64,000 nucleotides of DNA, taken from positions 19,024,492-19,088,491 of the forward strand of contig NC_133897.1 in NCBI RefSeq assembly GCF_964199755.1, in the 5' to 3' direction. Shown here piece by piece: positions 19,001 to 55,245 of this stretch (position 1 is the stretch's first letter; each line of letters begins with the position of its first letter). The notes under the pieces are model-generated. The model did not search any database. It saw only the letters and a list, made by a program, of their open reading frames with translations, and was not told the origin of the DNA. The position numbers were made by a program, and so were the translations under genes. The stretch is from Larus michahellis. Its lineage: Eukaryota; Chordata; Aves; Charadriiformes; Laridae.

Positions 19001-22000
19001 TCTGTTGTGACTGTTATGCCATGTTATCTCTGAATTGCCGTAAGTTCTGATGTGTCAGCAGTGTACTTCTTTCCTTGCATTTACTAAGACCTTCCTTTTA
19101 ACGTTTTATAAAGAAACACATCTCCCAAAAAATCAAAAAATTTTTCATGCTGACTGAAAGCCTCTTTACGTTTACTACTGAATCAGAGTAACATATAGGG
19201 TTCTGGATGAGGTCCAAGTTCAAAGTATTCCAACAGCACTGCAGAGAATGGCATAGGGAATGTAAAATCAGCAAGGATCACACTACAATCATACATTATC
19301 CAATGCTTCCAACAGTTCAGAAAAGGAACACACATTTTTCTTACCCACAATCTGTGCACACCTCTTCATACTTTTTCTGGCATATCCCAACACTGTGTCT
19401 AGGGATAGTAATGTGACAAAACCCCTGCTGAAACTCAAAGGCAAGTCTTGCACGTAATAGCAAACTCACCTTCCTCTCTCCCCAGATTTGATTGACTGTC
19501 ATTTTTCCTCTGCGAGAATTTGCATCATCAATAACATCATCATGAACTAGGCTAGCTGTGTGGATCATCTCAGCAATTATGGCCACAGAGCGCTGGCTTG
19601 CTTGCACCTCCCTAAAATAAAAAACAAGAACTGTCAAATAATTTAATCAATTATACATGCTGCAATAAACTAGAAGAAATATCCATTAAAAGCAAACAAA
19701 ACATGTTTCTCTGAAAACAGCTGTTGCAGCTTTTCCATGGTCTGAACCCCATCTTTCAAACCTGGAATTAGGAAGACAAAACAAAGTTAAGATCACGTTA
19801 GTACTAGTACAGTAAGTGCAATGGGATGTTTCCATCCTTATTAGGCCTGTTTCTGCCTTGCTGCATTAACAGTACTGCAAAACTCCTGAGTTATTGACTC
19901 TAATCCCTCTAAATCCAGGCTGCAATAAATAGCACAGCATCAAGGGTGCTTGGTTCCAAGGAGATGGAAATCTAGAAAATGGCACAGAAAAGAATGCCAG
20001 GTAGCTTTGTACATGAGTTTTAAGTTTTCCTTATCTCTGTGCTGCTCTACCTATAAGACGCGGCATCACAAACTCTCCAAAGCTGGCTAACTCTGCAAGC
20101 TGGAGAGATCAGCAGGCACAGAAACCTGTACTCTACATTTGAAAGACAATAACTCGTGGATCTTATCCATTATGTTATCTGATTACCTTAAGACCTCAGA
20201 GGTTCTTCAAAAGCCTGAGGAATTAACTGGAATTACAGTGCAATCACTTTAGGACTGTAAACACTAACTACCTAATGCTTACTGAAATTCAGGCTCTGGG
20301 AAGATATAACACTGATGATTCAACTCTCAGTAGCTCACACCTACTTTATTTGTTAAACTAGGTGAAAAGAAGGTAATGGAAGAACATAGAAGCAATTATC
20401 TAGGGAAGAAAGTTGGCAAAATCAACATGAAAGAGCCAACCTAGCTCACACAAAGAACCATCTACCCTTGTATCCAACTGCCACTGCCTTGTTCTAGTAT
20501 CTATCTTTTTCTACCTGTTTTCACCATGGGTTGCACGCAGGATCCCAGAAATGGCGATCCCAGTCAGCCTTGCATTATAGCTGTAAGAGGCCCACATGGA
20601 TGTTAAAAAAAAAAAAAAAATCATACCAACCCAAGAAAAGAAAAAATCCTAAACCAGTAACCAAAAAAACCCAACAAAAGAAAAAGTATTTCTGATATAT
20701 AGATACCTTATTTCTGATATACAGATAATAGTGCAAATCACACTATTTTTCATCAGAACAGAAAAAGAACTGATAGAAGCAAAAGATAATAATTTCAGCT
20801 CAGCTGAAGGGAATTTAAAATCTTCTTACATTGCCTATGTCTATTAAAATCTAGTGATTAATCACAAAATGAAAAAACATCTTGCAGTCTGCTGACATAA
20901 CATTGCGTTCTGACACCTACCTTTGTGCAGAACCCTGCAATGCTGTCAGTGGGAGTTCTACATCCTGAACAATAGCAGGATGTGTGGCTCATAGGCTGTG
21001 AAAACGTGGCTTTTATACAACAGAAAAAAAGAGCTGGAAACCTTCACGGTTGTTTGAAGGTAAGTTCTACTGTGGACTAGTAATTTAGTCAAATGCTAGT
21101 TCAGTGTAAGTAGTTTTCCAAAATAAACTATTGTTACTAAGTAGAAGAACTTACCTTCAAAAAACTTTAAAGGTCTCCAGCCTCTTTCATGCACTGGTCT
21201 CCTTTTGGGGACTCCCTTTTTCATTAATTATGTCAGCAGACTGGACTTCCTGCTGGGAAGTAGCAGTAAATGGCAACACTCACCGACACACCAAAATCTT
21301 TCAGTAGTATGAAGACAGCACAAAGTCAGACATTTCAAAAGCATGTTTTGAAAAGTTCTGCATTATAGTGCATTTCATCTCTGACAATGACTAAAAAATG
21401 GCATAGGAATGCTCATGGTTCATGTGTCTGGTTCCCAAAATGTTATATCAAACGTGATAATTTAACCCAAAAGAGTTTTTTTAAACTACTATTTCTGCAA
21501 GGTCTCAAGCAAGGTTATTCTCATCGCTGGCAAAAAAATTTTGCTATAGTTTTCTGCAAACATCTTGTGAGAGTAACTCTGAATCAGAGCATGCCTATTT
21601 TAGGGAAAACACACAAGAAACAGGATCCTTCTCATTCCCTGCAATTTTTCATTCTGCTTCGCCTGCAAAACAAAAGCAAAAAGTAGCAGTAACTCAAGTC
21701 AGTAGGTAACTGGGTCCTCACAAGTCCAGTAAGTGGAAAAATGCCATTTTTAGGTCATTCTCAAAGTAAAGGTGCCCCGAGATGATATATATATTTACAC
21801 AAAATTTTTATACAACTGTAAGTTTATCTTTTTGCACACGCATTATGGTAATTTTTAAGTCCTTGATCATATTCTATTTTTCAGTAGGATCCCCTGCTTG
21901 ATTCTGCCATAAGCTTTTATAGACCTACAGTACCCTGAGGTCTTTTCCATTACAGAACTTGTTTCATGTATGCTGAACAAGACCCAAGCTGATCTTACAG

Positions 22001-25000
22001 GTTAAAAAAAAACACAAAACAAACACACCTCTCCCTCCAAATATCCCTCTTCAAAAAAAAAGAAAAAAAAAAAAAAAGAGGGGAAAACTCAAAACAACAC
22101 AAAACAGTATTTACACACTGCAACAAAAAGCTTTGCAATGTGTTTGCCAGTAAGTAAATATTGACAGTTTAAAGACAGGAAACCTGCAAAAGAACTTGCA
22201 AAATTTCTGTGTTATGACCACACTCCTCCAAGTACCTTTTTGCTGTTAAGTCCCCATGGCTGAAAGAAAGGAACATTTCAGAGAAACAGTCTGTGACACA
22301 GAAGGGCACTACAAACTAGGCAAAGCATAGAGAATGGATGTGTTAACATGGAAACAAACCACAGAACAGCTGAAAACCAGCATGCAGTACAGACATCTGA
22401 CAACCGTGGTTTGGAGGAATGAAAGAAAGAGGACTAAGGTTGCTGGCAGGTCCTCATGTCTTTAGGAAATATTATTCTATTGAGTTTAGCCAGGTCATTA
22501 TATTGCGCTTACACTATTCTCATGGATTTATTTCCCTTTTTCCCCCTAAATCTTTTGTGCTCGCTATTTTCTCTATTGAGATATCTCTGTACTTCTTTAT
22601 CCTTCCCTACTTTGTTCGTCTCTCTCATTTTGGTTGCTGAAGTAGAAATAAAAACTCCTATTTGCAAACATCTCTGGAGAGTACACCCTAAACAGAAACA
22701 TTAGGTCCAGCCAGGCTAAGTGATAATTCTGTGAAATTCTGCACACAGGTATGTGAAGAAACGCCAGAGGATGTGTGAAACTGAGGGTTTGCATGACCTC
22801 AGCTTAAACTTTTACAACAATTCTCACTCTCGCACAAAGCTAAGCTGCTATCATTAAGCAAAAAGCCATTGCTCAAGGGAACTAAGGACTCAGAGTTGGA
22901 CTTCTGACACTTCAAAGGAAAAAACCCAACATATCAGCACAAAACAATTTGAATGCTTCAGACACTTATCTTCTTGGTAATAGTTCAGATTCTTTATACA
23001 ACTGTCATTCTCCTTATTATGACTACAATAAAGTGACCTCACTCTAGAGAGACAGTTAACATGTCAAGGGCAGTCCAAATACCTATCCTTCCTCAAATTT
23101 AAACATAAATGATCATGTCACCTAACCTGTAAGCAGAGCTACCTGGGTGTTCCCCTCCATGCACTTGAGAAGACTCAGCTACCCCACTGGGGCTCTGTGA
23201 GGACAAAGAGGTCTTTGCGGACTGCCTCTTAAGACCCACAACCTTACAAACTTTTGTCCCGTTATTTTAACAGCCAAACAAGGAAGAGTATTACCTTTTT
23301 ACTAATATTGCACAAAAGAAAAAATGAACAAACAAACAAACAAACAACAAATGAAAGAACAGGCAAAAGCATGCCAGGTCCAGCAAATTATATGACAGTT
23401 GACAACGGCAGCAAGACGAAGCAGAAACTCAACACCAGTAACACAAATGCCAGAGGCAGAACGAACAAAATGCTAGGGATGAAGAACACAGGATATTGTC
23501 TCACCCCACAAGCCTACAGATGTTGGGGCCAGTATCTTTGATTACATGTGTGGGAACCAAAGCTTCAACAAAGAAAAACAAGTTTGGGAGAAGAATCAAT
23601 ATTAACTGAGGAAAAGAATGATAAAATGCTTTAAGGGAAATGACAAGTTGAAAGAGGAAAAACATCGGAAAAAAAATATGTCAGGAGAAGCAGAATGGAA
23701 AGCAAGTATTTTTTTCCCCTTCAGGTCTATAGCAGAGTAGCAGAGTTACAAAAGTGCAGTGTTTCCTTCTCTATACAAGGAAAGAGGAGAAAAATTGTGA
23801 GGAAAACAAACAGTAAAAAACTGGAAGAACAATTTGTCACCTGGAAGCAATGCTGCTTTAACAAGTAACAGTATCAGTGTGAACTGGAAGTATATGTATA
23901 CACAATGCAGGTGTAACACAGCCTACTTCAACAAGCTTAAAAGCAAAAAGAGAAGAAAATGCCCATAAAACTTCATCAACTCACAGCAAGCGGGTATCCA
24001 CAATATGAAAAGATATTCTTTTGGCATGGCCTACCCAGCCCTCAAAAGACATTGGTCATCACGCATGAACCAAAAAGCAGTACACTGAAGACTTGTATAT
24101 ACATACATGAATTTTAATTACAAATATAGACTTAGAGAAAAGTGGTATGAGGCAAAGAAGAGGAAGATAAATATCCTGGGATTTCATTCTCCTCCTTTGC
24201 TGAAACATTTCTGTTCTCCCTACTCAGAATTTCATTCTAAAAACAACATGACAGAGATAGTGACTCAGTCTGTCCTTATACAAGGAACAGTCAGATTAAT
24301 GAGGAGGCTTTTAAACATTAAACATAGTTTGGAGGTGCTGACAAAAGCTGCAACAGATGTACAAAAGCTGCCAAACGACATGGGCATCTACAAATTAGAG
24401 CGCTTACGCTGAGGGTCAGCTACTGCAGAGCGAACACTTGCCTCAGGCATATGTGGCACTTGAACTCTGAGATCACGCTTTCCTCACTGGCATAGGGCAG
24501 GTCTCAGAACTGGTCCTGATGGTTTTAGGACAGCATAACGCATGGACAAGAATATGTCCATGAGCATATACATATGTCAAAAGACAGCAAATATGCTTTT
24601 ACCATATAAAGGCAAATCCAGTTCTTCCTACAGCTACTTCTTGTCTTTGATTCATTGCTCATCTCCTACACTATATGACATCAATTCCAGCCTTCTCAGT
24701 ATTGCACGTACACTACATAATTTCATTCATAAACTTCTCATGCTACACACTAGAATGAGATAAAACTATTTTTCATGTTATTCTGGCTAGAAGCATGCTC
24801 CAAAAAACTCACTGCCCCAGTTCTTAAGTCTCCTAAGTTTCCACCCTCTTAGCAAATTCGTCCTATGTCTTAAATAGCTCTTTCACCCTGTTCCGGATAA
24901 ATTTGTAGACCACAAGTCCTTCATTTGCCCTGATTATCCTTGCACTCCCTCCCTGAAACGAGCTGGACTTATCTTTTTTTTGAACATGAGGATCAGACAT

Positions 25001-28000
25001 GTTGATGATTTCACAAAGTGTGATATACATACCCTTGTATATGCACTCCTGAAGGTGAACTGGATATACTGTGGTTGATGCGTGCTAGGATTATGTTAAG
25101 GTTTTTCATAGAGAAGGTGGCTGCAAATGACATTAGGGTTATTCCCTAACAGGACACCCATGAGCATCCTAGCTCAAGCAGAATATTTTGTTTTATTATG
25201 CTTCCTTACATTCCACCATGGATGACCAGTCATCAAGAATGATTTTGTCATTGAAAAGCGCCATCATCACACTCATCACTTTTCATGTCAAAATCACTCC
25301 TGAAAATATTAAGCCAATCAGTGCTGTGACAAAGGAGTTTCACAACCGGTTGTTCCTTTTGCTACATCTAAGACAATGACAAGAAGCAGTACTTAATGGA
25401 GAACAGAATCAAGCTGGAGTGAAGTTCATTAATTCTGGACAACATTTCCCTAAAACAAGAGGAATTGGCACACACAGGACAGGACACTGCCAATTAGGTT
25501 TTGCTTTCTCCTTCAAAATTATAGTCACATTGCGGGGTTATACCGGGAGAGGTGCCATATCAAGCAGCAAAATATATGCCATGTTCTGAGGTAGAAATCA
25601 AGTCCAACAAGACATTAACCTACTGCTAAGGAAAAAACAATGCGAGGGCTGAGAGAAATCCCTTAAGACTGATAAATGAGTCTAGAAACACTTCTGGCAA
25701 GGGATCAAAGATTTCATATTTAAAATTCTATGCAAGGGAAGACTGGAAGCGTAGCTGGAAGGCAGAGAACACTCCAGCCAACATCCTTCCTCAAAATGCT
25801 AACATAACAATTGATAGGAACACGTGGAGAGAAGCGTTTGCAATCATCCAGAGCAAGGAGTGACGGAGAGTATAGGGCAAGCATGATGTTCTGCTCAGTC
25901 AAAACTACTTTCAAAAGACAACTAACTTGAAGAACATGGGGATTACACCAGCTCTAAGCTTTGAATTTTACATTAAAGTGTAGAAACTTGCTCCTGGAGG
26001 GGCTAAAAAAAAGAATCTCTGACTGTTTTGAATGTCTTACAGCTTTGAATATAATCATACTACCTGCTTAATGGCTCTTCTGCATATTTATAAAAAAAGC
26101 TATGAAAGTCTCTTCTTGCAGCAAACTTCTTACCTGTGACAAGAGTTTAATAGCTACAGGAGTAGTTACAAATGAAAAATATTTTTAATTAACTTCATAT
26201 AGTTTCAAGGATCATTAAAGATTCTAATAAAGCATTTATGTAAGAAGCTAAAATTGACTAAAAGCCTTACAAATATCATAATTTGGTAACATTATTTATC
26301 CATCATCAGTTACAACTGCAGTATAGTCCACAAGTTTACACATGGAAGCATGTAATAAACCCAGTAGTTCCTTTTGCACTGCTAACTACAAAAATATAGC
26401 TTCACAATGGAACTTAAATTCAGGTTTTACTGAGGAGCTTTTTATTTTCATAAAATTACCAGACATATTTTTCAGGAACACAAAAATGATAAATTAGACA
26501 TATGGACGTACATCATATTTGAAAAAGTGACCAACTCACCTGGAATTATTATGGTGAACGTTGCAAGCCCTTGCCATTAGCACCACAATCATTGGTCGAA
26601 AGGCCTTTCCTTTACCATCAAAGTAATAATCACACATTTCCTTAAGTTCTGCTGTAGATACAAGTAATTCCTATAAAAAGGAAAATAACATATCTGCATA
26701 AAAGTCACAAAGCCAATCTCTTTAGTGTAAGCAAAACTGTATGCATGTATAAGGTTATTGCCTGTATTCATGCTACCCAATGTAAGATGAAGTTGTTTTT
26801 AAAATTGCTATGAGTAATCTGAAACATAAATGATGTATTCCAGCACTGTGAATCAGGAGGAAAAAACCCTGCATTCTGGTTCTATAAGATATGTAGAAAT
26901 GCTCTTTGCCTTCAATTTCGGACCGCTGTTCATAAAGAATATTCTTACAATAACTATCCTCCCAAGCGAGGGTTGCTATTAAAATCAGAATCATCACAAC
27001 ATCCCAGAATAGTCACCAAAATCCTTTACCTTTTTAATATCTTCATAGAGATTCTTCAAGTCTTTTCTACCAAGTTGAAAAGGGTCTTGGTATTTTTCAT
27101 CACTAGCTGTCTTACTGCAGCTGCACAAGTGAGATATACTTGTGTGATGATACCTAGTGACAGCGTTTTTCAAGAGAGTAACATTGTTAAAAGCAAACTT
27201 TCCCCGATTCCCCAAACAGAAACATTTCAAAGCATTTCCTCCTCCTCTTCTCCCCTTACACAAAATTTACCAAATGGCTAAAACATAAGCAGAAGCCATC
27301 AAAACACTCTTTTCAGCCAGCTAGTAAGATGTAAGGACAGCACAGCTACGTATTGATGATCATAGATTTTAGGAGCTAGCAAAGAGCAGCATTTAGCAAA
27401 TAATAACCCCCCCAGCCCCTAACAGATTATGGAAGTCTTCTGAGACACATAAAACGACATTGCTCTCAACGTATTCCTTTTGAATACACTATTGATGGTA
27501 TAGTGTAAATTTGGAGATGTAGCCTTCATCTTCCAGTAACACAATTATTCTGTTACTTTCTTCCCTCTCCTGTATACTCCTGGAAAAATATTCCTGACTT
27601 GGATTTGAAAATTCTCCTTTGCACACCCAGCTACGTTATAAATTATAAATCAAATCAATACTTCCAGGTAGCATGATAATGCTATGAAAGTTCAGCAGTA
27701 AAGGGTGAAAGCTCCACCTGGATGCATTAAGACTTTGGCACTCTATGCGCTAGACTTAGGCCTGATTTTTGTGCTCCCTAGAGTTGAAGTTTATGCCTCT
27801 TATGTTTCCTTTTTCAAAGTGAACCACATGGGTTTTCTTGAGGCATTCTTGTTTTGCCCATTGCTCTCCAGAATGGAGCACTCAGCACCATAGCAGCAGT
27901 CTACACAGAATTATCCAACTATATACTAGAGCAAATAACCTTATTTTCACAGTTTACAGCTCACAGGTGTAACTGCCCAGTTCACCCAATAACTATGTCT

Positions 28001-29921
28001 TTACCCATTAAGCAACAATACGAATCTCCAACTTACCGACAAAATATATTACATAGTTTTGGAAATGACAAAGTTGAACTTCTTTGGGTAAAGTGACATA
28101 TCTGCACAAAGAAAATTCTGGGTTAATTTAATAGAATAAACTGACTGAAAACATTTGATTACAAAAGACAACTGTCTGTTCATCAGCACTGCTCTATTTT
28201 TCCATTTTAACAATGCAGCAGCAAAGGGAGTCTCACAATCTCCTTCCATATCACGAGACATAACTGCCAACATGTACATTAGCTTCTGACTTAAACTGAC
28301 TCTTCCGCTCCGGAGTGTTGGACTTTCTCCCCTCGCCGGACCAGCCCAGAAGGCGTAATAGTTAACTTCCCAGAACTGCTCTGATGAAATCTTGCTTTTG
28401 CACTCGTGCAAGGTGCAATTTTCAAACGTTCCCCATCTTGCAGATAAATCTGGACTGCATTAGTCAAGGCACTGAGGAAAGGACAAGAGCTGTTTCCGTA
28501 CACTACCACACTACCTACCTTGTTTTCCCCAAAGCAATTTTAATTCAGCTTGCTTCTTATGATAATTTACACCTGCACATCTTCCCTGATGAATGTCAAG
28601 AACCTAACCTGCAAACCTAGAAATCTCTCCAATGATCTCTTCCTGCAGATGGAGCCCAGGAGCCTGGGGGAAGGCTCAGTCCCAGGTACACCATTCCAGC
28701 AGAGATAGGCTGAGAAAAGAAACGCACCTTTTGCTCCACTCCTGTTGTTGCCGCGAAGAACTACCCAGCCCTGCCCTGGAGTGCACGCTGACTAAAGGGC
28801 TCAGATGGGCTGACCCAGCCCGAAATCATCGCAATCCACATGTTCACCAAACTGCCTCTCCAAAAGCCCACATAGAAATGCTCTAGGAGAATGGAGAAGA
28901 GTTACCCCAACTTGCTCCTCATGCCTCAGTGTCTCCTTGTACGCAGCTTGAAGTCTCTCTCTCCTTAGACACAGGGAGAGAAACAAGAGCACTGCACTGC
29001 ACAAGAACCATCCTTCTTGTGTGCAATATGAAAAAAGGCCAGGCAAGGAGACAAGGGAAGAAGAAGAACCCTAACTTATCATAGATTTGCAGCTCACCAC
29101 TGTCTGACTTCAGTGACCAGCCCTATGTCCAAGACCTTCATAAGTTCACTCTCTCATACCTCTCACACTTTTCTGTTGTTACAAAATAGCTGATCTCTTC
29201 CTATTCTTCCTTCGGTGAGGGCACAGACAGACTCTCTCCTTTACACTGCAGCTTAGCACTGTAAGACTGGGTCATGCGTGATGCCGGACACATCACAGCC
29301 ACAACACTTTACTGCAGGTCAGAACAGTAGCTTGGCCTTGTGAGGAAGGTGTAAACGAATGTGGTGAGAGAACCGTGTCCCCGTTAAAACTCACAATGCT
29401 AACTTACGCGCAAACACGTCAAAAATCTCACACTAAGGAGAATCACTTTCCTTGCTCCCATCTAGAGAAGGCTCCAAGAGGTTCTTCCCACAACAGTAAC
29501 CAACCCTACCCTGAAAACCCTTAAGCCACTACTTAACCTTGCAACGAGACCGCCCCTGCCCCCTGCAAGCCCCCCCCGGCCAGGGAGCGGCCCCCCCGCC
29601 CGCCGCCGGCCCTCACCACCGCGACCGCCTTCGGGCCTCCACGCTTCCCGCGGCCTGAGGAAGGCGGACGAAGGGGCGGCCGGGACGGGGGGCAGCTGTG
29701 ACCGCCCGCCTCGCTCGGTGTCCCCCGTACCCTCCCCACCACCCCATTCATTCCCGGTGACCTCTAGGCGCCCGCCGCCGCGCCGCACTCACCGCCGCGC
29801 TGGGGGCCGGCGGCGGCGGGGTGCGGGAGCCGGGCCCCGGCGGGCGGAGGGGCGGCAGGCAGCCGAGCGGCGGCGCCCGGCGGGAGGAGGCGCCGCACCG
29901 CCACCACCAGCGCAAGGCCAT
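6953..29921 (-). CDS. PDSS1: PDSS1, decaprenyl-diphosphate synthase subunit 1 (complete, 11 exons)
   Basis: Catalytic subunit of the mitochondrial heteromeric trans-prenyl transferase (with PDSS2) that builds the polyprenyl tail of ubiquinone from farnesyl or geranylgeranyl diphosphate and IPP. The exons, 5' to 3', are 29921-29793, 28101-28037, 27153-27030, 26670-26540, 19611-19470, 18692-18581, 18492-18383, 11852-11772, 11583-11470, 7902-7822 and 7093-6953. They sum to 1230 nt, 409 residues plus stop, close to the human length of 415. Both prenyltransferase aspartate-rich motifs are present: DDVID at about residues 174-178 and DDVLD at about 301-305, with the GKGKAFRP substrate motif near 125-132. 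The N-terminus ([15 protein letters not shown]) is Arg-rich and acid-free, as expected of a mitochondrial presequence. All splice phases close. The sequence looks intact and functional. Confidence 0.97.
7822..7902 (-). CDS. PDSS1: PDSS1 exon 10
   Basis: 81 nt, phase 0 on both sides, encoding [20 protein letters not shown] followed by ARKYVLQ, with donor GTAGGA. It follows the second aspartate-rich region. Confidence 0.95.
7903..11469 (-). other. PDSS1: PDSS1 intron 9
   Basis: 3.6 kb of AT-rich intron. It contains a 45-base T/C tract at 9252-9296. No exon-like segment or identified transposon was seen in it. Confidence 0.85.
9252..9296. repeat. T-rich pyrimidine tract
   Basis: 45 bases of T with scattered C inside PDSS1 intron 9. 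On the minus (transcribed) strand it is A-rich, resembling the tail of a degraded retroelement, but no element body was recognised. Confidence 0.8.
11470..11583 (-). CDS. PDSS1: PDSS1 exon 9 (second DDxxD motif)
   Basis: 114 nt, phase 0, encoding [18 protein letters not shown] and ending in VLFACRQ. DDVLD is the second aspartate-rich motif, which binds the Mg-diphosphate of the homoallylic substrate. Donor GTAAGT. Confidence 0.97.
11772..11852 (-). CDS. PDSS1: PDSS1 exon 8
   Basis: 81 nt, phase 0, encoding [20 protein letters not shown] then NVGIAFQ, with donor GTAATG. It is separated from exon 9 by an intron of only 188 bases. Confidence 0.96.
11853..18382 (-). other. PDSS1: PDSS1 intron 7
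   Basis: 6.5 kb intron holding the CR1 fragment at about 14762-15310. The rest is AT-rich and shows no exon with homology I recognise. Confidence 0.85.
14762..15310 (-). mobile_element. CR1 LINE, 5'-truncated 3' fragment
   Basis: The plus strand reads as the reverse complement of a CR1 3' region. Successive matches to the remembered CR1 consensus are GGCTGGAAGGGAACTCTGG, CTGCTCAAAGCAG, GTTGCTCAGGGCC, CATCTCCAAGGATG, CTACACCCTCCC, AGCCTTCTCTACTCCAG and GTGGCCCTTCACTGAACTC. So the element lies in minus orientation, the same as PDSS1 transcription, with its 3' end near 14762. It is diverged and gapped, so old. The right-hand boundary is approximate. Open frames within it are relics, not genes. 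Confidence 0.88.
18383..18492 (-). CDS. PDSS1: PDSS1 exon 7
   Basis: 110 nt. The first two bases complete a glycine split with exon 6, then [20 protein letters not shown] and [16 protein letters not shown], almost identical to human. Donor GTATGT. Confidence 0.97.
18581..18692 (-). CDS. PDSS1: PDSS1 exon 6
   Basis: 112 nt encoding [20 protein letters not shown] and [17 protein letters not shown], then the first base of a split glycine. The intron to exon 7 is only 88 bases. Confidence 0.96.
19470..19611 (-). CDS. PDSS1: PDSS1 exon 5 (first DDxxD motif)
   Basis: 142 nt encoding [35 protein letters not shown] and [17 protein letters not shown] is the first aspartate-rich motif, essential for binding the allylic diphosphate through Mg ions. 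Donor GTGAGT. Confidence 0.98.
19612..26539 (-). other. PDSS1: PDSS1 intron 4
   Basis: 6.9 kb intron, the largest in the gene. It contains A-rich runs near 20608 and 22040 and a (CAAA)n stretch at 23327-23350. No exon or transposon family was identified. Confidence 0.85.
23327..23350. repeat. (CAAA)n microsatellite
   Basis: Five to six CAAA units in PDSS1 intron 4, ending in CAACAAATG. Confidence 0.9.
26540..26670 (-). CDS. PDSS1: PDSS1 exon 4
   Basis: 131 nt encoding [37 protein letters not shown] and VHHNNS, ending in AG that joins exon 5 as Arg. GKxxRP is the conserved N-terminal substrate motif of trans-prenyl synthases. Confidence 0.97.
27030..27153 (-). CDS. PDSS1: PDSS1 exon 3
   Basis: 124 nt encoding [20 protein letters not shown] and [21 protein letters not shown]. 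The second half matches human closely. The first half, after RYHHT, is divergent, as expected near the presequence. Acceptor CTGTCACTAG, donor GTAAAG; the first G completes an Arg codon begun by exon 2. Confidence 0.93.
28037..28101 (-). CDS. PDSS1: PDSS1 exon 2 (short)
   Basis: Small 65-nt exon with a strong acceptor (TTTTCTTTGTGCAG) and donor (GTAAGT). It reads [20 protein letters not shown] plus Cys and a split Arg. LCNIFCR-YHHT aligns with the human NVCRISRFHHT. It fits phase 0 from exon 1 and phase 2 into exon 3 exactly, which is the main support. Confidence 0.88.
28102..29792 (-). other. PDSS1: PDSS1 intron 1
   Basis: 1.7 kb first intron. Its 5' part, about 29540-29792 on the plus strand, is GC-rich and belongs to the shared CpG island. 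The remainder shows no recognised feature. Confidence 0.85.
29793..29921 (-). CDS. PDSS1: PDSS1 exon 1 (start codon, presequence)
   Basis: 129 nt from ATG at 29921 to donor GTGAGT. It encodes 43 residues beginning [20 protein letters not shown], with several Arg and no acidic residue, consistent with a mitochondrial targeting sequence and similar to human MASRWWRWRRGCS. The upstream in-frame GC-rich sequence stays open, but the homology starts at this Met. Confidence 0.93.
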
Positions 29922-30398
29922 GGTGTCCCCCAGCCCCGCCGCGCCGGCACCGCCTTCCGGCACCACCGCGACCCGGACGCGGAAACCCAGCGCCGCCACC
30001 ACCCTCTGGCAGGGGTGCCGGGAGGACATCCGGGCGGGCGGGGAACCCCCCTGCGCCTCATCGTTCCCCACCTCGCCTCTCACCGCTCTCTCGGCGCGCA
30101 GAGCGCGGCTGAGGGCCTGCAGGGGGAGCGGTGCCGCCTGGCAGGGCCCGGCCCAGCCTCCGCGCCCGGCTGCGGGACAGGGCGTGGGCCGCCGCCCCTC
30201 AGCGGGGACCCGGCTGTGCGGGGCGGCCCCGGTCAGCGCAGGGAGAGGGGCTTCAGCCACAGCCGCTCCGTCCCTCCCGCTCGGAGCAGGCACCGGCTCT
30301 CCCCTGAAAGCCCTTTGAAGAGTTAAAGTTTTTTCTGAGGGGACGGAGACCTCACGCCGGTCTCTTGGGTGACTCGGCGAAGGCGAGGTTGGGGGGAC
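29922..30398. promoter_or_regulatory. Head-to-head promoter of PDSS1 and the SelO-like gene
   Basis: 477 bases separate the two start codons, which point away from each other. The segment is CpG-rich, has no evident TATA box, carries several GC-box-like CCCCGCC or GGGCGG strings and one ETS-type CTTCCGG at 29954-29960. This is the usual layout of a bidirectional housekeeping promoter. Transcription start sites cannot be read from the sequence. Confidence 0.75.
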
Positions 30399-54681
<24,283 letters not shown>

Positions 54682-55245
54682 GAGGAATTCAAACAAGCCA
54701 GTAAAATCATCAAGGTCAAAGCTCACACCTTCAAACTGGATTAATGGATCAAACCACAGGAACTTTTCTCCCTTGTACTTTGTGGACTGGAATCTGCTAC
54801 TCTGCGAGGCAAGACAGCTTGACCAACTTTATAAAAGTCTGAAGATTAAAGAAATGGACCACTATGTATGGTTGCATCGGCAAATTATATTGGTGTTTAT
54901 AATTCTGCCCTTCGTATTCATCTGTGCATTAATTTGAGTCCCAATGTTTAAGTTCTGCCAAACTGTCACACTTAACCTCTCAGAATTCATGGCCGATGAG
55001 GTGGGTCTCAATAAGTTTTAGTGGCTGGTCAATTTAAAAATCCATCTAAGCTAATTCTAATCATGCAGTATTTTGATGAATGTTCTTGCTGTTACACACT
55101 GTTGAAATATAATTGTATTCTGAAGACATAAATGTTCTTAAGTCTTTTGCAGAGTTGGAACAGAGGATCATCTTACATTTAGACCTTTTCTCTTTTTGAC
55201 CTTGTTTTCTCCCATTAAACTGCCAATAAAGGTTTAAATGAAATT
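54682..55245 (+). other. SelO-like 3' untranslated region
   Basis: About 560 bases from the stop to shortly after the AATAAA at 55225. I looked for a SECIS-like hairpin (ATGA, A-rich loop, GA quartet) and found nothing convincing, as expected for a Cys form. The open frame that crosses this region in another frame is not continuous with the spliced reading frame. Confidence 0.7.
55225..55230 (+). terminator. AATAAA, SelO-like polyadenylation signal
   Basis: In TGCCAATAAAGG, about 545 bases after the stop; the first canonical hexamer downstream. Confidence 0.75.

Noticed and set aside
29718-30326. Long Arg/Pro/Gly-rich frames on both strands of the CpG island
   Set aside because: GC-rich DNA has few stop codons. 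The real coding parts here are PDSS1 exon 1 and SelO-like exon 1.
54682-55245. Possible SECIS element for a selenoprotein
   Set aside because: No convincing ATGA/AA/GA core and stem found, and the key codon is TGT (Cys).
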